DNA from: DAONFI01 sp035403485
Lineage (GTDB): Bacteria; Planctomycetota; Phycisphaerae; SM23-33
Length of the DNA: 38,789 nt
Reading direction: 5' to 3'
NCBI GenBank assembly: GCA_964536835.1
Contig: CAZIAZ010000029.1
Span: 1-38,789, forward strand
A program made the translations under genes and the position numbers. The notes beneath the pieces were generated by a model. It worked only from the letters and a program-made list of their open reading frames with translations, had not been told where the DNA came from and did no database searches. Below, piece by piece: positions 16,398-25,407 of the stretch (within the stretch, counting starts at the first letter, position 1; each line of letters begins with the position of its first letter).

Positions 16398-17168
16398 TTA
16401 TCGTCCTTCCTGAAGGCGCGAACCGAGGAAGTTGTCCAGGTCTTCCGTATTAAACACTTTCAGCACGGTTTTATTCACGTCATAAGGAACTCTGATGAAT
16501 TCAACTTTTTTATCATCTACGACGACATAACTTGCGCGTGGGTCTCTGTCTCTGGGCTGGCCCACCGAGCCGACGTTTATAAGGGCTTTATTATCGGTTA
16601 TTTCATAAACCCCGCCCAAATCCGCAGGCGGAACAAAGCCGTCTTTTTCCGTAAACACTCCAGGCAAATGTGTGTGGCCGACAAAACACAAATGCGAAAA
16701 TCGTTCAAAAATTCCCGCCATCTTGGTGGGACTGGTTCTGGAGTCGTCCGGAAAAACGTACTCGCTTATAGGCCTTCGCGGGCTGCCGTGCACCAGCAGC
16801 ATCTCCAAGCCGCCCGTTTCCGGCGGATTTATCAACACTCGTTCGTCCAGCGAAGCCAGATATTCCCAGCGGCGTTGAAGTGCCTGCCGGTCAGCCGTTT
16901 CTTCCAGCCGTTTCCTGGTCCAGTAAATTGCACCCTCAGCTCCGGAGTTGAAATGTTCCGGGCCGTAAAGCACCGCATGATCGTGATTTCCGAGTATCGA
17001 CCTGAAAGTGTTAGCCTGTACCATATCGAGACACTCGCCAGGGTCGGGGCCGTAACCTATTATGTCGCCGAGGCAGTAAGTCTTTCTGACGCCGCGACGG
17101 CGGATGTCGTCCAGCACAGCGGCGAGGGCTTCTATATTTGAATGTATGTCGCTAATTATCGCTAGCAT
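16398..17168 (-). CDS. Metallophosphoesterase, YfcE/diadenosine-tetraphosphatase-like
   Basis: A 256-residue calcineurin-like phosphoesterase. The metal-binding motifs appear in order: SDIHSN at residues 6-11, GDIIGYGPDP around 35-45, GNHD near 60, and VHGSPR and GHTHLP in the C-terminal half. Two metals would be held by these residues for phosphoester hydrolysis. The short, single-domain form fits the MJ0936/YfcE group, whose substrates vary, so the substrate is open. There is no signal peptide. AGG lies about 8 bases before ATG 17168. It may be the first gene of a leftward unit with yidC and the alpha/beta hydrolase. Confidence 0.88.
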   Translation of the reverse strand: MLAIISDIHSNIEALAAVLDDIRRRGVRKTYCLGDIIGYGPDPGECLDMVQANTFRSILGNHDHAVLYGPEHFNSGAEGAIYWTRKRLEETADRQALQRRWEYLASLDERVLINPPETGGLEMLLVHGSPRRPISEYVFPDDSRTSPTKMAGIFERFSHLCFVGHTHLPGVFTEKDGFVPPADLGGVYEITDNKALINVGSVGQPRDRDPRASYVVVDDKKVEFIRVPYDVNKTVLKVFNTEDLDNFLGSRLQEGR

Positions 17169-17633
17169 TGCTTTACCTGTCCATACAGTCAGGCCATGAT
17201 ATGAAAAAAAATGCCCGAAAACAATTTTTTAATGAAAATTGCCGGCTGTAAAAATTTTTGATATGTCATCCGTAGTTATTGAAGATGCCAATCCGCAGAA
17301 AAATACTTTTTTAGAGAATTGCGCTCACTATAATCCCAAAAATATTCAAGACGGGGTTTGTCAGGGCAGGCCGGCAGTATTGTATTTTTTGAATGAAAAA
17401 TCGGGACGAAAAGGTTAAAGTATTCGCGTGTGGAAGTCTGCGCTCATTCCGGCGGCAGGCATGATTTGTTTTTTGGAATCGGCAGCGTTTTGCGGCTAGC
17501 CCGAAATTTAGCCGTCTGACTTGCCGCCAGTCAAAAAATACCTCCACGTTGTAGTCCATTTTTTGAAGACGTTTGGAAAAGTTTTGAACTTCAGAAATTT
17601 TGGGAAATTTAAAAAAAGTCAGGCTCAGTATAC
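17169..17633. other. 465-base divergent region with a structured leader
   Basis: This lies between the metallophosphoesterase (leftward) and the lptF-like gene (rightward). A TATAAT word occurs at 17329-17334 in the rightward direction, but its minus-35 side (CTTTTT) is poor. Nested stems occur at 17451-17528: GGCGGCA (17451-17457) with TGCCGCC (17522-17528), enclosing CGGCTA (17493-17498) with TAGCCG (17509-17514). If transcription starts near 17340, these would be in a long 5' leader of the lpt genes. No gene is visible. Confidence 0.5.
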
Positions 17634-19397
17634 ATGCTGAAAACATTACACGGATATATCGCCAAAGACCTGGTCAAAATCACGTTACTGGCGACATTTA
17701 CATTCACGCTGTTGATGACGGTCTTCGCCATCCTTGAGCCGTTGCGCAAACGCGGCCTGGCATCGGGCCAGGTATTCATGCTGTTCGGTTATACGCTGCC
17801 GGTCATGCTTGCCCTGACGTTGCCGTTTGCGGCATTGTTTGCAACCACGATAGTTTACGGCCGTTTTGCCCAGGATCGCGAACTGCTGGCCTGCCGGGCT
17901 AGCGGTATCGCCACCGGTACAACACTCCGGCCGGCTATCGCACTGGGCGTCGTGGTGACGATTATTTCCATGATATTGACGAATTTCGTTTCGCCTGAGA
18001 TGGCTCGTCGCGGGGAACGCAACCTGGTGGCTAACCTCAAGCAGATTGCCTATCATAAACTCAAAAAGGAAGGCATCCTGAGCCTGGGCGACAGATACAT
18101 AATTCACGTTTCCCGCGTCCGCGAAGAAGACAAGGCGGATAACATTCCCGCCGGCCTTGAAGGCGTCATCGCCGGCCAACGCGTAAAGGAAATGGACCCG
18201 AAAACCGGTAAGGAATTCAATTCGCTAAAACTTGTCGTAGCATCGCAGGCGTATCTGGAGACCACGCCGGACGAGGAAACCGGCAAACATTATGCGTCGG
18301 TTCAGCTCAATGACCAGGTCGGGCCGGTGTCGTATAACTTTGCCGGCATCTCTTCAGTAGACGAACTGCCGCTGACCAATATCCCGATAGAATCGCCGAC
18401 GAAGGAAAAAGCCAGCTTCTATTCCTGGCCCAAACTGCTGGCTACCCGCAAAGACCCCACGCTCAACAGCGAAATCGGAAAAGACATGCGCACTTTTAAG
18501 CGTAAAATAATCCAGAACAGGGTCATGCAGACCATATCCAAGACCATCAACGCCGGCGAACCATATGCCGGCCTCTTCAGCAGACCTGTAGTGGATGACC
18601 AGACCGGAAAAAAATATGTTGAACAATATATCGTTTCTGCTGGCAGAGCTGTAGTGAACGGCGATACCGCCAAACTGGAAAGCGTAACTACAAAAGACGG
18701 CAGAATAATTCCCGTCGTCGTACGCCGCATCAAGGGTGAAATGGTAAAAACAACCCCCGACGGCAAGGAATCTTTCAGGGAAGCCGGGCCGACTACGCTG
18801 ATAGTGGCAAACGCCGGGTCAATAATCGCCAGATATGAGCAGACGTTCGACAAAACGTCAGTCACGATATCGCTCAGCGGCAACGTGATGCGCAAGGATT
18901 CGGAAAATCCCGATGCGGAAATGCCGGTGTCCGCCTCGCAGAAAATCGGCCAGATACTCATGCCCAGGGACAGCGAACTTGACTCAAAACCCATAAGCGA
19001 ATTTTTCCAGGACTGGAAAGCCGGCCGAATAACCAGATATACAGATGATCCGGAAATTATCAAACAGATGCAGGAACGCCTGAAAAAAGCTCCGCGAAAG
19101 GTTCAGGGCGAAATCAAAGCCGAAATGAACACCCGCATAGCCTTCGGCCTCAGTGCCGTGCTGCTGGTTGCGATGGGCGCTGCGTTGGGCCTGATGTTCA
19201 AGGGCGGCCAGATGCTCAGCGCATTTGCGCTTTCAGTCATACCGGCGGCGATTATCCTGGTTCTTATAATGATGGGCAAGAAAATGATATCCAATCCGGG
19301 TTCTTCCGACACGGTAGGACTGATTGCAATATGGGGCGGCAATGCTGGCATGCTGCTGGCGGACGTGCTGGTTTATCTCAGGATAAGCAGGAGATAA
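17634..19397 (+). CDS. LptF/LptG family permease (first copy)
   Basis: A 587-residue inner-membrane subunit of the LPS transport ABC complex (YjgP/YjgQ family), which with LptB and the partner permease extracts lipopolysaccharide toward the outer membrane. Membrane segments are visible at about 16-33, 47-76 and 103-121. The conserved RELLACRASGI loop at 82-92 fits the site that contacts the LptB ATPase. Segments 4-6 are within the last 90 residues. The periplasmic domain between them is about 370 residues, clearly longer than in the E. coli proteins (about 360 residues overall). The start at ATG 17634 has a modest CAGG site. The second permease starts 4 bases after its stop. Which copy is F and which is G cannot be decided by eye. 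Confidence 0.9.
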   Translation: MLKTLHGYIAKDLVKITLLATFTFTLLMTVFAILEPLRKRGLASGQVFMLFGYTLPVMLALTLPFAALFATTIVYGRFAQDRELLACRASGIATGTTLRPAIALGVVVTIISMILTNFVSPEMARRGERNLVANLKQIAYHKLKKEGILSLGDRYIIHVSRVREEDKADNIPAGLEGVIAGQRVKEMDPKTGKEFNSLKLVVASQAYLETTPDEETGKHYASVQLNDQVGPVSYNFAGISSVDELPLTNIPIESPTKEKASFYSWPKLLATRKDPTLNSEIGKDMRTFKRKIIQNRVMQTISKTINAGEPYAGLFSRPVVDDQTGKKYVEQYIVSAGRAVVNGDTAKLESVTTKDGRIIPVVVRRIKGEMVKTTPDGKESFREAGPTTLIVANAGSIIARYEQTFDKTSVTISLSGNVMRKDSENPDAEMPVSASQKIGQILMPRDSELDSKPISEFFQDWKAGRITRYTDDPEIIKQMQERLKKAPRKVQGEIKAEMNTRIAFGLSAVLLVAMGAALGLMFKGGQMLSAFALSVIPAAIILVLIMMGKKMISNPGSSDTVGLIAIWGGNAGMLLADVLVYLRISRR

Positions 19398-19401
19398 AAC
19401 C

Positions 19402-20838
19402 ATGATAAAAACGCTGGACAGATATATAATTCGCACGTTTCTGCATTCGCTGCTGATGTGGTTCATCGTCGTACTGGTTCTGCGAATTGTCGTCGACATG
19501 TTTACGAACATGGATGAATTCACGGAAGGCGACCCGACAGTCATGGAACTCATCAAAAATGTTCTGATATATTATTCGACGCAGATGCTTGTGTACATTG
19601 CCGAAATGGGCGGCATAATAATAGTCGCCTCCGCCGCGTTCACCATTGCTCGCATGCAGCACACCAACGAACTTACCGCCATGCTGGCGTCGGGTGTAAG
19701 CCTTTATCGCGTGGTCTGGCCTATCATCTGCGCAGCCATGATTATGGGCGCGATAATCGTCGTCGACCGCGAGGTAGCCATGCCGTCCGTGCGACAATAT
19801 CTGGTTTTAAAACCGGACGAAATCGCAACGATGGACAATTCCCGTTTTTCGCTGAGCTTCATAGTCGATAACGACGGCACATGCTGGAACGGCCAGGCAT
19901 ACGATTCCGCCAAAAACACCATTGAGTATCCGCTCGTGATTATGCGCGACGGCCAGACGTATCAATATGTTGCGCATGCATCCGGCCGGCTGGCTGAGCC
20001 GGGCATGGTGAACGGCCAGCGCGGCTGGTTTGTTACGGACGGCTCGCTGATGAAGATGGACATCAGGACGGCTCACGGCGGCGAAGCGATGAAAATGTGG
20101 CGACAGTCTCAGGGCAGCAATGCCGTTTATACGACCATAGGGCCGGAAGTGCTCGTTAAAATCGCCAAGCGGCTTTTCGAGCAGAAAAATAAAATACCGT
20201 TTCCGGCTAACCGCGCGTTTACTGCCGTGAGTTATATTCATGACTTTGACCGTCATTACAATATGGAACTTCGCGCGCCGCGGCTGGAGCTTAAAAACGA
20301 TTCGGAAGGCAATATAATAGCCGGCCGGCTTGAATCGCCGCAATTCGAGTTTTATGCAGAAAAAAAGCGACTCATCGCCATAATAACCGCCAAAAATGCA
20401 ATCTGGATACCCGGCTCAGCCGTACAGTCCAGGTGGCAGCTCAACGGCGGCAGAATATTCATATGTTCAGATTTAACGCCGGATGAAGTCGAATTGAAAC
20501 AGTCCGAGCGATGGCTGAACTATCTCACCAGCAACGAAATGACGCGGATGCTGCAGCTAAAACGCGCCACTGACCCCAGCAGCATACGAATGATGAAATT
20601 CAATCGCGTTGTCGAACCGTTCAACAGCCTTGTTATGCTTTTGCTGGGCCTGCCGTTTATTCTTTCGCGGCAGCGGAACATAAAAGCTTCCGCACTGCGT
20701 TGCGTGCTCGTAGTAGGCCTGTTCTACGTTTTCATTCAATTCTGTCAATACGTGCTGCCCGACGCGTGGGCGGCGTTCATGCCCCTGATGATTTTCGGGC
20801 CTATTTCCATACTGATGCTGGACAGCATAAAAACCTGA
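19402..20838 (+). CDS. LptF/LptG family permease (second copy)
   Basis: A 478-residue partner of the upstream permease. Membrane segments are near 12-32, 47-73 and 104-124, with the HTNELTAMLASGVSLYRV loop between the second and third, a close match to the family's EL-A-GVS motif. A periplasmic domain of about 270 residues follows, and three C-terminal segments lie near 400-470. AGGAG is 8 bases before ATG 19402, inside the end of the previous gene, so translation is tightly linked. Two such permeases side by side are the normal arrangement for an LptFG pair, and they imply LPS or a similar lipid in the outer membrane. No lptB, lptA or lptC gene is in the window. Confidence 0.92.
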   Translation: MIKTLDRYIIRTFLHSLLMWFIVVLVLRIVVDMFTNMDEFTEGDPTVMELIKNVLIYYSTQMLVYIAEMGGIIIVASAAFTIARMQHTNELTAMLASGVSLYRVVWPIICAAMIMGAIIVVDREVAMPSVRQYLVLKPDEIATMDNSRFSLSFIVDNDGTCWNGQAYDSAKNTIEYPLVIMRDGQTYQYVAHASGRLAEPGMVNGQRGWFVTDGSLMKMDIRTAHGGEAMKMWRQSQGSNAVYTTIGPEVLVKIAKRLFEQKNKIPFPANRAFTAVSYIHDFDRHYNMELRAPRLELKNDSEGNIIAGRLESPQFEFYAEKKRLIAIITAKNAIWIPGSAVQSRWQLNGGRIFICSDLTPDEVELKQSERWLNYLTSNEMTRMLQLKRATDPSSIRMMKFNRVVEPFNSLVMLLLGLPFILSRQRNIKASALRCVLVVGLFYVFIQFCQYVLPDAWAAFMPLMIFGPISILMLDSIKT

Positions 20839-20858
20839 ACTGGTGGGAGGTGTACAAA

Positions 20859-21167
20859 ATGACTCATCGGGCTAAAGAGAAAATCGGAACAATCGGCACG
20901 CTGGTGGCGGCTGCGATTCTCGGTGCGGCGGCGTGGGAAGCAGTTTCTGGTCTTGTCCGGCCGGCGATTGCGCAACCGGCAGGCTCGACAATGGACGACC
21001 CGCGAAACGCTACGATGTTTCGCCTTGAAAGCATGAATCAGTACAAAATTCTCAATAGTGAGGTTCGCCGCATCCGTGAAATCCTGGAGAGCGGCAAACT
21101 CAAGGTCGTTGCCGATGTTCCACAGCTTGAACAGGACGCCGACGATTCGAAGAGAAAATCCAGATGA
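20859..21167 (+). CDS. Small membrane-anchored or secreted protein of unknown function
   Basis: A 102-residue protein that I do not recognise. A hydrophobic stretch at about residues 12-27 (GTLVAAAILGAAAWEAVSG) is followed by PAIAQPAG, so it is either a cleaved signal peptide or a membrane anchor. The rest is polar, with a short helical stretch rich in Glu, Arg and Leu (EVRRIREILESGKL) that could form a coiled coil, and a charged tail. The ribosome site GGGAGG, 8 bases before ATG 20859, is the best in the window. The stop overlaps the start of the dCMP deaminase gene (ATGA). Its place after the LptFG pair suggests an envelope role, as inference. Confidence 0.8.
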   Translation: MTHRAKEKIGTIGTLVAAAILGAAAWEAVSGLVRPAIAQPAGSTMDDPRNATMFRLESMNQYKILNSEVRRIREILESGKLKVVADVPQLEQDADDSKRKSR

Positions 21168-21652
21168 GACCCGGCTGGGACGAATATTTCATGGAGGTGG
21201 CGGACGCCATCGCCAAGCGCGCCACGTGCGACAGGGGCCGAAGCGGCTGCGTTATTGCGCGTGACCGGCAGATACTGGTGACGGGTTATGTCGGTTCGCC
21301 GCCAGGGCTGCCGCATTGTGATGAAGTCGGCCACCAGTTCAAGAAAGTCATCCATGAAGACGGCAGCATTACCGAGCATTGCGTGCGTACCGTCCATGCC
21401 GAGCAAAACGCAATCTGCCAGGCGGCCAGAAACGGCATTGCACTCGACGGCGCGACGCTTTACTGCCGAATGACACCCTGCAGGCAATGCGCCATGCTGA
21501 TAATATCCTGCGGCATAAAAAGGGTGGTGTGCGAGTATCGTTACCATGCCGGCGAAGAATCGGAAAAACTCTTCCGGCAAGCTGGTGTGGAACTGCAATT
21601 CATGAACCCGCAGATTCTGGAATATTCGCGACAAAAAGCTCCGGAACAGTGA
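21164..21652 (+). CDS. dCMP deaminase family protein (ComEB-like)
   Basis: A 162-residue zinc deaminase. The HAEQNAI motif gives zinc ligand His78 and catalytic Glu80, and the PCRQC motif gives zinc ligands Cys106 and Cys109. This order and the long N-terminal region with GSPPGLPHC match deoxycytidylate deaminases, which make dUMP for thymidylate synthesis, and the related ComEB proteins. The enzyme should be cytoplasmic. It is translationally coupled to the small membrane protein upstream by an ATGA overlap. The link between a nucleotide enzyme and the LPS export genes is probably one of transcript economy. Confidence 0.9.
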   Translation: MRPGWDEYFMEVADAIAKRATCDRGRSGCVIARDRQILVTGYVGSPPGLPHCDEVGHQFKKVIHEDGSITEHCVRTVHAEQNAICQAARNGIALDGATLYCRMTPCRQCAMLIISCGIKRVVCEYRYHAGEESEKLFRQAGVELQFMNPQILEYSRQKAPEQ

Positions 21653-21846
21653 ACGATAAATTTACTACGCAAAAGCGGGAAAAACTATCCATGCATGTTT
21701 TTGAAAACCACTGCGATTTTTCAAAAAGGTGTTTCAGAAAACTTGCATATTCGAAGTTGCTTATAAATTGGTTTTGTCTATTGAACCTTAATTGCCGTCA
21801 GGCTCTTCACTTCGTTCAGTGACATATATTATCGCGATTCTCAAAA

Positions 21847-22305
21847 TTAATTTTTTGTCTTATCCGGCCATAAACCTTCACGAATTGCTTTTTTATATTC
21901 ACTCCACCCGCTTGGCGAAGCACTTGTACAATTTGTACAGAACTTGCTTATATCAGGTATTCTTTCACGAATACGGTCTTCGAGTTTTTGGGCTTTGATG
22001 CGGTCGCCTTCGTGAAGGCCAAGCACCTCCAGCAACGCCCTGTCCCAGCCGCAAAGTTTCTCATTTTGCCGGACAGGGTCGGAAGTGCGTCCGCACCCAT
22101 TCGGTTTTCTGAGCGGACACATATCGCATACATCATCAAGATTCGCAGCCACGGTAATTTCCATTTCCGGATTCTGCCGCAATTTTAACAACAATTCCGG
22201 AATGGCATTTTTCAATGAAAAGAACGCTTCCGCTGTTTTTTCGCCAGAGCCGTAAAAACAGTACACGCAAACGAGATGGTGGCCTCTGATTTTCATATAT
22301 TCCAT
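21847..22305 (-). CDS. DUF1284 domain protein, probable iron-sulfur protein
   Basis: A 152-residue protein with the DUF1284 opening IRGHHLVCVYC. It is cysteine-rich: Cys13, Cys16, Cys60, Cys63, Cys71, Cys85, Cys123 and Cys126, in CxxC-type pairs that could hold an iron-sulfur cluster or zinc. The function of the family is not established. There is no membrane segment. ATG 22305 has GAAGGA a few bases upstream; ATG 22296 is also possible. It is divergent from clpB, with 413 bases between the two starts, and converges with the dCMP deaminase gene across a 194-base gap. Confidence 0.82.
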   Translation of the reverse strand: MEYMKIRGHHLVCVYCFYGSGEKTAEAFFSLKNAIPELLLKLRQNPEMEITVAANLDDVCDMCPLRKPNGCGRTSDPVRQNEKLCGWDRALLEVLGLHEGDRIKAQKLEDRIRERIPDISKFCTNCTSASPSGWSEYKKAIREGLWPDKTKN

Positions 22306-22479
22306 AAGTCCTTCATCCGATTAAGTGTTTCCAGCATGCATGGCCAGAATAACACCCATAGCGTTTTTCTACCAGAAAAACTTTTCCAGGCGTTAAAAAT
22401 GAGGATTTTTTGAGAGTCGTTCTGTGGAAAATTTCTGCCGAAATGGCATTTTTGGGGACAAATGTTATCAAATTGACAG

Positions 22480-22644
22480 TAGAATCTATCCCAAAAACCT
22501 TGGCTGCCTGCAATCGGCTCTTTTGCAGCCTGGCGGCGTCAGAAAAACGGCAAAATATCCTTAAATATGTTGCCATTTTTCTTTCTTGCCAGCCCGCAAA
22601 ATTGCTCGATTTCGGCGACGCCCATGTTTTTGGGATAGGTTCTA
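22480..22644. mobile_element. M2 element, 165-base MITE-like long inverted repeat
   Basis: It is bounded by TA and has ends TAGAATCTATCCCAAAAAC and, reversed, TAGAACCTATCCCAAAAAC. The two halves remain alignable in inverted orientation nearly to the centre, so the whole element could fold into one long imperfect hairpin. It carries no protein. A deleted copy is at 28326-28404. TA-flanked ends of this type suggest movement by an IS630- or IS5-type transposase elsewhere in the genome, as inference. Confidence 0.8.
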
Positions 22645-22672
22645 GAAAACCGTCGTCTAAGGCTGCTATAAT
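22643..22672 (+). promoter_or_regulatory. Possible clpB promoter at the edge of the M2 element
   Basis: TATAAT at 22667-22672 is a perfect minus-10 box. Eighteen bases upstream is TAGAAA (22643-22648), matching TTGACA at four of six positions, and its TA is the last dinucleotide of the M2 element. The distance to ATG 22719 is about 47 bases. Confidence 0.4.
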
Positions 22673-22718
22673 CATCTGGCACGATAATTGCAGAGCCAAA
22701 ACGGGAGGTACACTATAT

Positions 22719-25304
22719 ATGCGTATGGACAAACTTACAGTCAAGGCACAGGAAGCGTTCATGGGAGCGCAGGGCCGTGCATCCGAAGCTGGCAATCCTC
22801 AAATTACCCCGCTGCATCTGCTGGCGGAAATGGCTGAGCAGGAAGGCGGCGTAGTAGGGCCACTATTGGAAAAAGTCGGCATCTCGCACAACCGCCTGAT
22901 GACCGTAATAAATGCGGAACTAGACCGCCTGCCAAAACAGTCCAGCGGCGGCGGCATGGGTATGGATTCGACGCTGAACAACGTCATGACGCAAGCCGGC
23001 AAAGAAGCAAAAGCACTTAAGGACGATTACATATCAGTGGAGCATTTTCTTCTTGCGATGACTCAGGAAGAGAGTAATGCCCGCGACGTACTACTGACGC
23101 TCGGTGCCACGCATGACGAAGTTCTTAAAGCCATGCAGGAAATCCGCGGCAGTCAGCGCGTTACGGACCAGAATCCGGAAGAAAAATATCAGGCGCTGAA
23201 GAAATACGGCCGTGATTTGTGCGAGATTGCGCGCAGCGGAAAACTCGATCCCGTCATCGGCCGCGACGAGGAAATTCGCCGGTGCATGCAGGTACTTTCA
23301 CGGCGCACCAAAAATAATCCTGTACTCATCGGGTTGCCTGGTGTGGGCAAAACGGCTATCGTCGAAGGCCTCGCTCAGCGGATAGTCAACGGCGATGTAC
23401 CGAACGTTCTGCTCAACAAGCGCGTAATAGCGCTGGACATGGGTGCATTGCTGGCTGGGGCGAAATTCCGCGGCGAATTCGAAGACCGGCTAAAAGCCGT
23501 CCTGAATGAAGTGACTCAGGCTCAGGGCGAAATAATTCTTTTCATCGACGAGTTGCATACGGTCGTCGGCGCCGGCGCAGCCGAAGGCGCAATATCCGCC
23601 GGCAATCTCATCAAGCCGGCTCTCGCCCGCGGCGAACTGCGCTGCATAGGCGCCACGACGCTTGATGAATATCGCAAACATGTTGAAAAGGACGCGGCTC
23701 TCGAACGACGTTTTCAACCCGTGCTGGTGGATGAGCCGTCCGTCGAAGATACCATCGCAATCCTGCGCGGCCTCAAGCCGCGCTACGACGCGCATCACGG
23801 CGTGCGTATTCAGGACGCCGCGCTCGTAACCGCCGCCGTCATGAGCCATCGCTATATTGCTGACCGTCAACTTCCGGACAAGGCTATTGACCTGATTGAT
23901 GAGGCGGCCTCGCGGCTGCGTATAGAAAACGACTCAATGCCGTCCGAACTGGACGAGTTGAACCGCAGGATAATGCAGCTTCAGATAGAACGTGAAGCGC
24001 TTCGAAAAGAAAGCGACGACGCCAGCAAAAAGCGGCTGGTGGAACTGGAAAAGCAGCTGGCTGACATGCAGTCGACTTTTGACGGCATGAAAGCCGAGTG
24101 GGAAAACGAAACATCGCTGCTTTCCAATACCAAGAAACTGCGCGAAGCGATAGAGGACAAAAAGGCTCAACTAGACCAGGCGCAACGCACCGGCGATCTT
24201 GAGACGGCTGCCCGCATTCAATATGGCGAACTGCGCGACCTGCAAACCAAACTTTCAAACGCGGAAAAGGCGATTGTGGAAAAAAAGGAACACGGCTCGC
24301 TTACCAGCGAAGAAGTCACCCCTGACCAGATTGCCGAAGTTGTCGCGAAATGGACGCATATTCCCGTCAGCAAACTGATGGAATCGGAACGCGACAAACT
24401 TCTGACGATGGAAGACCAGCTGCGCCTGCGAATCGTGGGTCAGGACGATGCCTTGCGCGCGGTAGCCGATGCAATTCGTCGCAATCGCGCCGGCCTTGGC
24501 GATCCGCACAGGCCAATCGGCAGTTTCCTGTTCCTCGGCCCTACGGGCGTCGGCAAAACCGAACTCTGCAAGGCTTTGGCGGAAATGCTTTTCGATACCG
24601 AAGACGCGATGGTGCGCATAGACATGAGCGAATTCATGGAGCAACACTCAGTGGCGCGGCTGATTGGTGCGCCGCCCGGATACGTGGGCTATGAAGAAGG
24701 CGGCAGACTGACGGAAGCCGTCCGGCGCAAACCGTACTGCGTCATATTGTTCGACGAAGTGGAAAAAGCCCATCCCGACGTTTTTAATGTGCTGTTGCAG
24801 GTTCTGGACGACGGCAGGCTGACGGACGGCCAAGGCCGGACTGTAGACTTCAAAAACACCATCATCGTCATGACTTCGAACATCGCCAGCCAATATATTC
24901 AGAGCCTGGCCGAAAAACATGCCGAAGATTGGGAAATAGAGGCTCAGATAAAGCAGACGTTGCGCGACTACTTCAGGCCCGAATTTTTGAACCGTATAGA
25001 CGAGCGGGTGATATTCCACGCTCTCGGCAAGGAAGAACTCGAGGGCATCGTGGAGATACAGGTTCGCCAGCTGGCCAAGCGTCTGGCGGATAAAAACGTC
25101 TCTCTGAGAATTTCGCCGGCGGCGAAGGATTTGCTGTGCGAATTCGGTTACGACCCGGCGTTCGGTGCAAGGCCGCTTAAACGGGTTATACAGCAATATC
25201 TTGAAAACGAACTCGCAAAAAAAATTCTTACAGGTGAAGTCATGGCCGGCCAGACCGTCGTGGTGGATGCGCAAGGCAAAGCCTTCCACTTCTCGGTCGA
25301 ATAA
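22719..25304 (+). CDS. clpB: ATP-dependent disaggregase ClpB
   Basis: An 861-residue Hsp100 chaperone that, with DnaK, pulls proteins out of aggregates. The double Clp N domain is at about 1-145. The first AAA+ module has its Walker A at 205-212 (Lys211), Walker B ILFIDELHT and a following VGAGAAEGA loop. A coiled-coil middle domain spans about 400-520. The second AAA+ module has GPTGVGKT (Lys613), VILFDEVEKAHP and the C-terminal FGARPLKR sensor-2 region. Length and layout are standard. The first Walker A reads GLPGVGKT, with Leu206 where GEPGVGKT is usual. GGGAGG about 10 bases before ATG 22719 decides the start; the frame is open 103 codons upstream across the M2 element. Confidence 0.97.
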   Translation: MRMDKLTVKAQEAFMGAQGRASEAGNPQITPLHLLAEMAEQEGGVVGPLLEKVGISHNRLMTVINAELDRLPKQSSGGGMGMDSTLNNVMTQAGKEAKALKDDYISVEHFLLAMTQEESNARDVLLTLGATHDEVLKAMQEIRGSQRVTDQNPEEKYQALKKYGRDLCEIARSGKLDPVIGRDEEIRRCMQVLSRRTKNNPVLIGLPGVGKTAIVEGLAQRIVNGDVPNVLLNKRVIALDMGALLAGAKFRGEFEDRLKAVLNEVTQAQGEIILFIDELHTVVGAGAAEGAISAGNLIKPALARGELRCIGATTLDEYRKHVEKDAALERRFQPVLVDEPSVEDTIAILRGLKPRYDAHHGVRIQDAALVTAAVMSHRYIADRQLPDKAIDLIDEAASRLRIENDSMPSELDELNRRIMQLQIEREALRKESDDASKKRLVELEKQLADMQSTFDGMKAEWENETSLLSNTKKLREAIEDKKAQLDQAQRTGDLETAARIQYGELRDLQTKLSNAEKAIVEKKEHGSLTSEEVTPDQIAEVVAKWTHIPVSKLMESERDKLLTMEDQLRLRIVGQDDALRAVADAIRRNRAGLGDPHRPIGSFLFLGPTGVGKTELCKALAEMLFDTEDAMVRIDMSEFMEQHSVARLIGAPPGYVGYEEGGRLTEAVRRKPYCVILFDEVEKAHPDVFNVLLQVLDDGRLTDGQGRTVDFKNTIIVMTSNIASQYIQSLAEKHAEDWEIEAQIKQTLRDYFRPEFLNRIDERVIFHALGKEELEGIVEIQVRQLAKRLADKNVSLRISPAAKDLLCEFGYDPAFGARPLKRVIQQYLENELAKKILTGEVMAGQTVVVDAQGKAFHFSVE

Positions 25305-25407
25305 CAAACATGATCATGGTATAAGTTTTTAAAAAACCAATTTTAAGTTAACAACACCAGGTTTAATTCCACCAGCTTTAGTTGGCAAAAATTTATAAAA
25401 AATGCTT

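Larger units (their letters stand above)
22306..22718. other. 413-base divergent region with an M2 element
   Basis: This region separates the DUF1284 gene and clpB. It contains an AT-rich hairpin GTTTTTCT/AGAAAAAC (22363-22381), a TTTTGGGGACA word at about 22450 that resembles the end of the short M2 copy, the full M2 element (22480-22644) and a TATAAT box (22667-22672). No CIRCE-type heat-shock operator is visible. The clpB frame is open through the element, but the upstream codons do not resemble ClpB. Confidence 0.6.

Noticed and set aside
22410..22718. N-terminal extension of ClpB by 103 codons
   Set aside because: The extension runs through the M2 element and does not resemble ClpB, while ATG 22719 has a GGGAGG site and gives the normal length.
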